DNA of 10,443 nucleotides, from assembly GCA_003483885.1 (NCBI GenBank), contig DMXI01000297.1, forward strand, positions 1-10,443, written 5' to 3'. Position numbers and translations under genes: made by a program. This document shows positions 1 through 5,949 of this stretch, piece by piece (position 1 is the first letter of the stretch; each line of letters starts with the position of its first letter). This stretch comes from Microscillaceae bacterium (GTDB taxonomy: Bacteria > Bacteroidota > Bacteroidia > Cytophagales > Microscillaceae). The notes under the pieces were generated by a model. It was not told where the DNA came from, ran no database searches, and worked only from the letters and a program-made list of their open reading frames with translations.

Positions 1-53
1 TGCTCAAACTCGCCTAAAGGCTCAAACAGTGAGCAATTTCCCTACGGGACAAC
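1..53. repeat. Nested short palindromes downstream of the TonB receptor gene
   Basis: The first bases of the window form nested inverted repeats. TGCTCA at 1-6 is complementary to TGAGCA at 30-35, with GCC-TAAA-GGC at 12-21 inside. A second small hairpin, CCC-TAC-GGG, lies at 40-48. No T-tract follows on the minus strand, so this is not a convincing terminator for the receptor gene that ends at 181. The element may continue beyond the window edge. It resembles the other gene-free palindromes in this window in style, but I cannot show common origin. Confidence 0.4.
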
Positions 54-180
54 TTCGTGCTACCGATTCTTAACGCCCACCCACTAAGGCGGAAAGGAAG
101 TTTCGTGAATTCTAAACAGTATTTTTTTTGACTTTTCCAAAATTAATCGCTGCGAAAGGTCAGTTACTAAAATTCAATGA

Positions 181-2637
181 TTAAAACTTTCCTCGTAAGC
201 TTACAATAAAATTACGCCCTGGGGCATTCAATCCGGTGGCAAACAAACGATAGTGGGTATCCAGAATGTTTTCTACCGCTAGTTGCAGCGTAAGCATGGG
301 GTGTAAGTTGTAACTCACCCGGTAGTTGAACGTAACCCAGGCGGGCATTCCTTTGCCTGGTACCGCAAACTGGGGCCGATCTATTCCAGCACCACTGTAT
401 TCGCTCCAAAACTTCCAATAATGGTAATTAGAGAACACTTCGTGGCGCATGCGCTTCAGTTTAAACTGAATGCTGGTTTGGCCAAAAGCAGGCGGAATAT
501 GATCCAGGTTTCGGCTACTGGCTCCTACTGTGCGATCTTCGCCTTTGGTCCAGGAAAGCGAAGAAAACAACAATATATTGCGGGTAAATTCGGCCCGAAT
601 GCTGGCAAAAGCTCCATAAATCACGCCTAGGCCAATATTACTATTGTGTTGTACCTGGCTCAACTGATCATCAAAAAACAAGGAATCTTGTCCATTGAAG
701 GTGGTATTGGAAATCCGCAACATGTCTTGCAACCAAATATAATATCCAGTAAACTCCACTTGCACCCGATCATCCCAAAACGATTTAAAAAGGCTCACAT
801 CCAGGTTGTGGGTTCGTTCTGGTTGTAGGTTTACATTGGGTACCCTTACGATTCCATCTCCTGAGTCAAATATTTTCCCGATATCGTCTACATTGGGGGT
901 TCGGAATCCCGAAGAATAAGAAATCGCCAACCGCCATTTTTGAGGTAGTTTTACAACCAATCCCAAGCTACCTGTTACGCCCTTGGTGCGCTTATTTACT
1001 TCGTCTACTGGCAAGTTTAATGGATTATTACCAAAATCTGCCTCAAGTGCATTGGCATTCATTCGTATTCCTGCTGAGCCTATAAGCCAATCATTGAAGT
1101 GGTTCTTTACATTGACATATACTCCTAAAAACCTCATCTGACTTCCCCCTTGTGGGTAACGAGTTTCAGCTGGATCAACCGCATCATTACTGGTTCGGAT
1201 AGCCCCCGTCAATACATCTTCTTCCCGATTAAAGGAAGTGACTTCGTTATGGTAAAACTCTATTCCGTAATTGAGCTGAGTTTTCTTCCCTAATGCCCCT
1301 ATATTCAAGCTTTTTTGCCAATCAATGTTTAACCCTAAAATATTCAAGCTTTCGGTACGGGTACGCAGGCGGCTTCTGCCAAACTTTCGGTCAATGCGTG
1401 ATTCCTCAATGTTTTGATAAGAGAGCGTCAAATTCATCTCGTTATAAAAACGGGTTTTGGAAGTCTGCTGCAAACGATAACTCGTCATAAGCCTTTTTTG
1501 AGGGCCATATCGCCATTCAGCACTTTCGGGAGTGCCATCGCTTTGGATAATAGACAAACGGTCGTACCGAGGAATATCAGAAGAAGTAGAATACTGAAGG
1601 TTCAAAGTATGCTCCGTGTTTTCTCCTGATTTTATTCTAAACTTTTGAGTAAGGTCCAACTGGTTGTATCCCGTATTTCTCTGCAAAAGTGGATCAGGAT
1701 TTTGTATGGCTATGTCTGTATTGTTTTCCCGACCAGCATATACGGGCAGTTCCCACCGAAAACCATCAATAAAGTTAGAATTGGCTCCTGAACGCAAATC
1801 TCCAAATTGAGCATAAGTAATACTGGTAAGTGAGGCCACATTTTTAAAACCCAGGTTAAAATCCAGATGATTGGTAAACTCGTTGTTGACAGACGCGTAG
1901 CGGGTCATGGCATTTACCTGCAAAGGAAGATCAAAAGTAGGATTCTTGGAATAAAAGTGCATGACTCCTCCCAAGGCATCACTGCCATAAATCACCGAAC
2001 TAGAGCCAAAAAGCACCTCTACCCGATCTTGAATGTTTGGGTCGAGGGTAATCACATTTTGTAAATGTCCTCCCCGGTAAATGGCATTATTCATTCGTAC
2101 CCCATCTACTACAATGAGTACTCGGTTGGCCTCGAGTCCTCTCAAAACTGGACTTCCTCCACCCAACTGACTTTTTTGTACAAATACCTTTCCGGTAGAG
2201 CTCAATATATCAGCCGAAGTGGGAACGTTTTTCAAGGCAATGTCTCGTGCCGAGATAATTTCGATTTGTTGAGGCAAATCTTCTCGTTTTTCAGGCAAAC
2301 GATTGGCCACCAATACCACTTCGTTGGTTTCTATAATATCCTCCTCCATCAATATTTCATTCAGTCCTGGCTTGGCAGTTGCCAACGCCAGCGAAAAGGT
2401 TTTATAGCCCAAAAACTGGAAAAAAATGGTATCTCCTTTTTTGAAAGTACCCATCTTTACTTTGCCCAGGTTATCGCTCACTGCCTGAAAAGTTTTAGAG
2501 GTATTGTAGGCTACAGCTCCCACCAGTGGTTCTTTGGTTTCTTTATCTTTGAGCTGAAATACGATTTGTGCATTGCCCGCCGAAACCATCAGTAAAAGTA
2601 GTATAGGGGTTAACAATAAAAATTTTAAATGTCGCAT
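181..2637 (-). CDS. TonB-dependent outer-membrane receptor, hemoglobin/transferrin/lactoferrin-receptor-like
   Basis: Energy-dependent outer-membrane importer of 818 residues. I start it at the ATG at 2637, which gives a clean signal peptide (residues 1-24, ending GNAQ), rather than an upstream in-frame TTG at 2652. Residues 25-100 look like a carboxypeptidase-regulatory-like domain (KEPLVGAVAY, FLGYKTF). A TonB-box-like stretch EVVLV lies near 106-110. The plug spans about 115-233, with RGLEANRVLIVVDGVRMNN and VEVLFGSSSVIYGSDALGG. The barrel fills the rest, with FRTP at 578-581, NVNLQPE at 601-607, IPP near 714-716 and the C-terminal GRNFIVSLRGKF ending in the usual Phe. The wording of plug and C-terminus (NAPGRNF, VENILDTHYR) recalls the heme/hemoglobin receptor group. 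However, no histidine lies between the FRTP and NVNL boxes, where heme receptors have a ligand, so the substrate is unproven. A 175-residue gene lies upstream on the same strand. Confidence 0.93.
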   Translation of the reverse strand: MRHLKFLLLTPILLLLMVSAGNAQIVFQLKDKETKEPLVGAVAYNTSKTFQAVSDNLGKVKMGTFKKGDTIFFQFLGYKTFSLALATAKPGLNEILMEEDIIETNEVVLVANRLPEKREDLPQQIEIISARDIALKNVPTSADILSSTGKVFVQKSQLGGGSPVLRGLEANRVLIVVDGVRMNNAIYRGGHLQNVITLDPNIQDRVEVLFGSSSVIYGSDALGGVMHFYSKNPTFDLPLQVNAMTRYASVNNEFTNHLDFNLGFKNVASLTSITYAQFGDLRSGANSNFIDGFRWELPVYAGRENNTDIAIQNPDPLLQRNTGYNQLDLTQKFRIKSGENTEHTLNLQYSTSSDIPRYDRLSIIQSDGTPESAEWRYGPQKRLMTSYRLQQTSKTRFYNEMNLTLSYQNIEESRIDRKFGRSRLRTRTESLNILGLNIDWQKSLNIGALGKKTQLNYGIEFYHNEVTSFNREEDVLTGAIRTSNDAVDPAETRYPQGGSQMRFLGVYVNVKNHFNDWLIGSAGIRMNANALEADFGNNPLNLPVDEVNKRTKGVTGSLGLVVKLPQKWRLAISYSSGFRTPNVDDIGKIFDSGDGIVRVPNVNLQPERTHNLDVSLFKSFWDDRVQVEFTGYYIWLQDMLRISNTTFNGQDSLFFDDQLSQVQHNSNIGLGVIYGAFASIRAEFTRNILLFSSLSWTKGEDRTVGASSRNLDHIPPAFGQTSIQFKLKRMRHEVFSNYHYWKFWSEYSGAGIDRPQFAVPGKGMPAWVTFNYRVSYNLHPMLTLQLAVENILDTHYRLFATGLNAPGRNFIVSLRGKF

Positions 2638-2654
2638 TGTAATATTTTTCAATA

Positions 2655-2678
2655 AGTGCTTATAGATATATAGTGCTT
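2655..2678. repeat. Direct repeat AGTGCTT x2 upstream of receptor start
   Basis: Two identical AGTGCTT copies, at 2655-2661 and 2672-2678 (AAGCACT read on the coding minus strand), lie 17 bases apart start to start. They flank an AT-only stretch 18 to 41 bases upstream of the receptor ATG. The place suits an operator or the leader region, but a chance match of two 7-mers in AT-rich DNA cannot be excluded. No regulator gene is nearby. Confidence 0.25.
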
Positions 2679-2683
2679 TTGAC

Positions 2684-2724
2684 TATGGAAGGTATCACGC
2701 AAGGGCGCACCTATCTCCTCCATA
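2684..2724. repeat. Bulged hairpin with CAAGG apex upstream of receptor
   Basis: TATGGA at 2684-2689 pairs with TCCATA at 2719-2724. Inside, AGGT at 2690-2693 pairs with ACCT at 2709-2712, and CGC at 2698-2700 pairs with GCG at 2705-2707 around an AAGG loop (2701-2704). It sits in the leader of the receptor gene, about 45 bases before the ATG. No T-tract follows on either strand, so it is not an obvious intrinsic terminator. A second small palindrome (AACC, AAGCTT, GGTT) follows immediately at about 2724-2741. Confidence 0.45.
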
Positions 2725-2823
2725 ACCCGAAGCTTGTGGTTAATAATTAAAGGTAATTTTGATAGATCAAATACTACTCAATCTATCAGTTTAGGGAGCA
2801 ATCAGAAAATAAAGTACACAAAG

Positions 2824-3027
2824 TCTAGATAGATCCTTCCGCAAGGTCAGGACTTTCAGTTTTGGGTGAGTACGAGGCATTTCTCCTAACCGTAGGGGGC
2901 CAAAACTATTGCTGAAAATCCTTAGATCCTCCGGTAAACCGCGAGCTGTAAGCCGGCTTGCCGGGGAACTAATGAAGTACTCACGAAAAAGCTATAAGTC
3001 CCTACACAAGGAGGGAACTATCTAAGA
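2824..3027. repeat. Large imperfect inverted repeat in a gene-free region
   Basis: Arm one (2824-2873) and the reverse complement of arm two (2977-3027) align over about 50 bases with two or three single-base gaps and roughly 70% identity. The inner ends match perfectly (GTGAGTAC at 2866-2873, GTACTCAC at 2977-2984). The intervening 103 bases are themselves structured: CCGG-CTTG-CCGG at 2953-2964, CGG-TAAA-CCG at about 2932-2941, and a block at 2900-2921 that is also complementary to 2850-2865 of arm one. It takes up about half of the 437-base gap (2638-3074) between the 175-residue gene and the receptor. I see no ORF, tRNA or recognised riboswitch here; in particular there is no cobalamin box. 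It could be a structured leader RNA, a degenerate MITE-like element or a genomic palindromic repeat. Confidence 0.6.
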
Positions 3028-3074
3028 ATGTGTATACAATTTCTTGTTTGTTCTCTTAAGAAAATAATGAGCAA

Positions 3075-3602
3075 TCAAACTTGAGGGGGTGGAATGGGTA
3101 CTTCCTGCATACACACAGGTAGTGAGTTTGGGATATCGCCATATTTGGTAGCCCCCTGATGAAAGTCAGGAGCAGTGCAAAAAATGATGGATTGTCCAGG
3201 AAGCCAGGTTTTATCAAATATTTGGTTAAGCGCAATACCAGATTCCTGAGAAAGCGGCATCTGGCTGGCCACCTGACGTTGCAATACTTTTTGTAACTTT
3301 TCTTCGTGTTCGTCCCACACACAATGATACTGAGTAACTTCTCCTTTATCCACTACTTTTATCACATCATACCATTGGCCCTGGTACTGAAACTCTTTTT
3401 CGTTTGCCCATCGAAAATTATCCTTATTATGATCTTGTTCGTTGAGCGTAATTATCGTCAAAAATTCGGCAGGTATTTGTTGAGCATAAATTTGCTGCTG
3501 CATTTGGTTTCGTTGCCAATGCAGATCAATCAATAGCCATAGTGCACCAAAAGAATGCACATTAAAAACTATAATTAATAAATATGTCAGCAATTTTTTC
3601 AT
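3075..3602 (-). CDS. Membrane-anchored or exported hypothetical protein upstream of the TonB receptor
   Basis: Protein of 175 residues. The chosen ATG at 3602 gives MKKLLTYLLIIVFNVHSFGALWLLI, a lysine pair followed by a single hydrophobic segment (residues 4-25), so the protein is either inner-membrane-anchored with its bulk outside the cytoplasm or secreted. An in-frame ATG at 3629 would put nine extra polar residues in front and is less likely. The middle has the pattern FRWANEKEFQYQGQWYDVIKV (residues 63-83) followed by YHCVWDEHEEKL (92-103). The tail ends in proline-rich PIPPPQV. From memory, short proteins with a KEF-Y-G-x-x-YDV core, a later cysteine and acidic stretch, and a proline-rich end recur next to TonB receptor genes in Bacteroidota, but I know of no assigned function. 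It lies 67 bases after the four-helix gene and 437 bases before the receptor, all on one strand. A GGAGAG at about 3617-3622 precedes the start at a rather long spacing. Confidence 0.75.
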   Translation of the reverse strand: MKKLLTYLLIIVFNVHSFGALWLLIDLHWQRNQMQQQIYAQQIPAEFLTIITLNEQDHNKDNFRWANEKEFQYQGQWYDVIKVVDKGEVTQYHCVWDEHEEKLQKVLQRQVASQMPLSQESGIALNQIFDKTWLPGQSIIFCTAPDFHQGATKYGDIPNSLPVCMQEVPIPPPQV

Positions 3603-3669
3603 ACACACATTTGCTTCTCTCCAAAACATTTACCTACATATATTTTTTCTTTTGATAATTTCGTAAAAG

Positions 3670-4023
3670 TTATCTTTGCAGTGGGGCGGTTACAAAATCA
3701 AATGCCCAGGATACCAACGAAAGTACAAAACTAAAAGCAAAAGCCCAGAAAATATCTCTCACATCAAATCCCTTTTCTACCAGATTGTCTACCAGCATAA
3801 TCAGTAAAGCATTCATAATCAAAGGAAAAATACCTAAGGTAAACCACTTCAAAGGCAGGGTTAAAATCTTTAAAATAGGTTTAATGTAGGTATTGATCAC
3901 CGTTAGAAGTATAGAAACAATTACTGTGGGAACTACCCCTTCCAGGGTTACCCCATCTAGCAATTGGGCAGTAAAATATACTGATCCAATGCCAACAGCT
4001 GCTTTTATAAATAGTTGTATCAT
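3670..4023 (-). CDS. Phage-holin-4_2 / YvlD-like (PF04020) small integral membrane protein
   Basis: Protein of 117 residues, almost wholly hydrophobic, with four predicted membrane helices at about 4-23, 30-48, 55-80 and 88-112. The segment NTYIKPILKILTLPL (44-58) followed by FTLGIFPLIMNALLIMLVDNLV (61-82) is the hallmark of the PF04020 family, as is the late FSFVLSLVSW. Despite the holin label, members are widespread chromosomal proteins and no phage gene is present here. The role is unknown, with a link to envelope stress inferred for some Gram-positive homologues. The ATG at 4023 is preferred over an upstream in-frame TTG at 4047. A perfect TAnnTTTG element lies about 57 bases upstream. 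It may be cotranscribed with the 175-residue gene 67 bases downstream. Confidence 0.9.
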   Translation of the reverse strand: MIQLFIKAAVGIGSVYFTAQLLDGVTLEGVVPTVIVSILLTVINTYIKPILKILTLPLKWFTLGIFPLIMNALLIMLVDNLVEKGFDVRDIFWAFAFSFVLSLVSWAFDFVTAPLQR

Positions 4024-4079
4024 TTTTATAACGCTTTTGAAATACAACGACAGCGGGTAAAACTATCTTGTATAATACA

Positions 4080-4087
4080 CAAATATA
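4080..4087 (-). promoter_or_regulatory. Candidate Bacteroidota -7 element (TATATTTG)
   Basis: Read on the minus strand, the sequence is TATATTTG, a perfect fit to the Bacteroidota consensus TAnnTTTG. It is 57 bases upstream of the ATG at 4023. No TTG is visible at the expected -33 distance, so the call rests on one short motif in AT-rich DNA and on its sensible position in the divergent intergenic region 4024-4286. Confidence 0.4.
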
Positions 4088-4207
4088 GGGGTTTTAGAAT
4101 TATTTTGCGTTTTATTGGTAACATTACTCTATGAAGTCATGCAGGTTGCTATACAAATACTAAAGGAGGATTTTAGGCATTTTTTTTAAAGAAGTAAACG
4201 AGTTAAT

Positions 4208-4215
4208 TAAATTTG
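4208..4215 (+). promoter_or_regulatory. Candidate Bacteroidota -7 element (TAAATTTG)
   Basis: TAAATTTG matches TAnnTTTG exactly and lies 71 bases before the ATG of the first barrel gene at 4287. The -33 region is a T-rich run without a clear TTG. With the minus-strand element at 4080-4087 it would account for divergent transcription from this 263-base gap, which otherwise holds no gene. Confidence 0.35.
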
Positions 4216-4286
4216 AGGACAAATTATGATTTGCCTTCGTATTAGGTTCAACTTGAGACATGGAAGTCATCTAAACAATTGAAGAT

Positions 4287-4976
4287 ATGAAATACCCAAA
4301 AGTAAGCTTGTTTCACTATAAGAAAGGATTGGTTTTATTGCTATTTTTAACGATTTCTGCTACTGCCTTTGCTCAATATGTGCCCAAAGACAAACGTAAA
4401 AAACCCAAAGATTCTACTAAGGTAAAACCCACTCCTAAAAAACCCACCGAAACGACTAACACCAATCGTGATAATGACAATGAAGAAATGGGAAGGCGCT
4501 GGCTTACCGGAGGTAACTTTTGGCTGCAGTTTGGAAACCCTACATTTATAGATATATCGCCTACTTTGGGATATTGGCTTACTCCTTCGCTTATTGGTGG
4601 CGTAGGTGTTGGGTATCTTTATTCCCGATTTCAGCTCAATAATAGTTTTGGACAAACCTTAGACTTGCAAAACCAAATTTATTCGGGCAGGGTGTATTTG
4701 CAGTATATTATCGACACCAAGCAGCTTCTTGGAGAAGGCAATCGCCTATTTTTGTACAGTGAATACGAGGTATTGAGATCTGATTATTATGATAGAACCA
4801 ATGAACTCCAGCGAGTAGCTTATGTACAACGTCCTCAAATCGGAGGTGGCATTCAACAGCGCCTGGGTCGCATTTTTGTCAACTTGATGGTATTGTACAA
4901 CTTAAACTACCTCGAGGATGTTACTCCTTACCCTACTCCTGTAACCGTAAGAATTGGTTTCAATGTAGGTATTTAA
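4287..4976 (+). CDS. Secreted outer-membrane beta-barrel-like protein, first of a tandem paralogous pair
   Basis: Protein of 229 residues with a signal peptide at 1-30 (hydrophobic core LVLLLFLTISATAFA, cleavage near AFA-Q). A very basic, Thr/Pro/Asp-rich linker covers about 31-72 (several KKP motifs, then an acidic NDNEE). The remainder consists of alternating strands with aromatic ends: NFWLQFGNP (77-85), ISPTLGYWLTP (90-100), GGVGVGYLYS (104-113), RVYLQYIID (135-143) and VRIGFNVGI at the C-terminus. This suggests a small barrel of about eight strands. The final residue is Ile, not the classical Phe. It shares length, layout and the landmarks GNP, SP, GGxGxxY and VLYNLN with the gene that follows at 5155. 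Function is unknown. The linker could contact peptidoglycan or act as a periplasmic spacer (inference). Confidence 0.8.
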   Translation: MKYPKVSLFHYKKGLVLLLFLTISATAFAQYVPKDKRKKPKDSTKVKPTPKKPTETTNTNRDNDNEEMGRRWLTGGNFWLQFGNPTFIDISPTLGYWLTPSLIGGVGVGYLYSRFQLNNSFGQTLDLQNQIYSGRVYLQYIIDTKQLLGEGNRLFLYSEYEVLRSDYYDRTNELQRVAYVQRPQIGGGIQQRLGRIFVNLMVLYNLNYLEDVTPYPTPVTVRIGFNVGI

Positions 4977-5006
4977 ACCAATAAATTCTCTCATCATCTC
5001 TTCTTG

Positions 5007-5070
5007 AAATGGTTGTATTGCGGAGTAGCCACAAGGCTCCTCGACACGCAACACAACCATTTTCCTTTTT
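5007..5070 (+). terminator. Long two-part hairpin with T-tract between the two barrel genes
   Basis: The outer arms, 16 bases each (5007-5022 and 5047-5062), match with one mismatch. An inner 8-base stem (5023-5030 with 5035-5042, one mismatch) closes on the loop ACAA. The bases GACA at 5043-5046 bulge out on one side. The sequence TTTCCTTTTTT follows at 5061-5071. It lies 30 bases after the stop of the first barrel gene, as expected for an intrinsic terminator. The stem is unusually long, and its CACAAGG apex recalls other hairpins in this window, so it may also be a genomic palindromic repeat used as a terminator. Confidence 0.65.
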
Positions 5071-5154
5071 TACCCATTACTTGAAAGAATTTTCTTATTT
5101 TCGTCTTTTATCATTTCATTTACGACACAACACTCACGATATAACTATTAAAAG

Positions 5155-5844
5155 ATGAAAATAACGCAATTAGTCAATCAAAAGCTAATCAAAACCAGTG
5201 CTGCTTGTTTGGTCTTATTATTAGGGCTCAATTCATTGAGCTATGGACAGTTTGTAGAAAAGAAAAAAACGGATTCTACCAAAGTAGATTCCGTAAAGAA
5301 GGTAAAGAAAGAACCAGTAAAGCCTATCCAAAACTCTATCGTCAAGGTTGTCAAAGAAGAAGCTTACGATATTCCAAAAAAATCGTTTGGAGTACAGGTG
5401 GTTCCTCAGTTAGGCAATCCCTTATTGCTGGAAGTAAGCCCATTCATAGCGATTAAACTAGGGGAAAAAACTTTGGGGGGGCTAGGGCTGACTTATGCCT
5501 TTACTCAGACATCAGTCAATGGAGTCTCTACCAATGCCAGTCACTTTGGAGCTCGTACCTTTATACAATTTTACCCTACCAAATACTTATTTGCTCATGG
5601 AGAAATAGAAGGGATGAGCTTGGAACAAGTGAATGCTACTACTGATCCTAATACTGGCTTGACGACTTCTACCAGCAATCGAGAAACGATTTTAAATCTC
5701 AATATTGGTGCTGGTATTCGCTATCCTATTTCCTCTAAGTTTGCATTACAAGCGATGATCTTGTATGACATGAACCGTCGTACTGCTGACTCTAACAGTG
5801 AGCTTCACCGAAACCCAGTATTTAGGGTCGGGCTTACCTTTTAA
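5155..5844 (+). CDS. Secreted outer-membrane beta-barrel-like protein, second of a tandem paralogous pair
   Basis: Also 229 residues. The signal peptide is 1-32 (hydrophobic core AACLVLLLGLNSLS, ending YGQ). A Lys/Val/Ser/Thr-rich linker follows at 33-77 (KKKTDSTKVDSVKKVKK). The barrel-like part has QLGNPLLLEVSPFIAIKL (85-102), GGLGLTYAFT (108-117), ARTFIQFYPTKYLFAHGEIEG (133-153), LNIGAGIRYPI (182-192), ALQAMILYDMN (197-207) and a terminal FRVGLTF ending in Phe, the usual outer-membrane insertion signal. The order of landmarks is the same as in the gene at 4287, so the two are ancient tandem duplicates with identity concentrated in the barrel. A terminator between them suggests separate expression. 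The ligand or role is unknown. An OmpW- or OprG-like pore or a structural barrel is possible but not shown. Confidence 0.82.
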   Translation: MKITQLVNQKLIKTSAACLVLLLGLNSLSYGQFVEKKKTDSTKVDSVKKVKKEPVKPIQNSIVKVVKEEAYDIPKKSFGVQVVPQLGNPLLLEVSPFIAIKLGEKTLGGLGLTYAFTQTSVNGVSTNASHFGARTFIQFYPTKYLFAHGEIEGMSLEQVNATTDPNTGLTTSTSNRETILNLNIGAGIRYPISSKFALQAMILYDMNRRTADSNSELHRNPVFRVGLTF

Positions 5845-5862
5845 TTGAACCAAGTTCTTAGG

Positions 5863-5900
5863 TTGGGTAGGAGTTTGTCGCTTGCTCCTGCCCGATTTTC
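5863..5900 (+). terminator. Probable intrinsic terminator after the second barrel gene
   Basis: The GC-rich stem GGGTAGGAG (5865-5873) pairs with CTCCTGCCC (5885-5893) through one G-U pair around an 11-base loop. It can extend by two pairs at the base. GATTTTCC follows. It begins 18 bases after the stop at 5844 and separates the barrel gene from the DUF445 gene. The T-tract is short, so efficiency is uncertain. Confidence 0.6.
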
Positions 5901-5949
5901 CAGAGAACCATGTATATTTATCCCCTATTCACCCTAAGACGTTGATTGC

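Noticed and set aside
2065..2595. A 176-codon open frame on the plus strand inside the receptor gene
   Set aside because: It lies antisense to the conserved plug region of the receptor, has no family resemblance and is explained as a shadow frame.
2690..3060. A cobalamin or TPP riboswitch upstream of the TonB receptor
   Set aside because: I read both strands for the B12 box, the thi-box and SAM core sequences and did not find them. The GC-rich hairpins do not fit those consensus patterns.
3670..4023. A phage holin, hinting at a prophage
   Set aside because: The PF04020 family name is historical. The surrounding genes are ordinary chromosomal envelope genes and no phage structural, lysis or integrase gene is present.
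4131..4163. A 10-codon frame (MKSCRLLYKY) followed by AAAGGAGGA, as a possible leader peptide or small-gene start
   Set aside because: There is no ATG at a suitable distance after the GGAGG, and a 10-codon frame is expected by chance.
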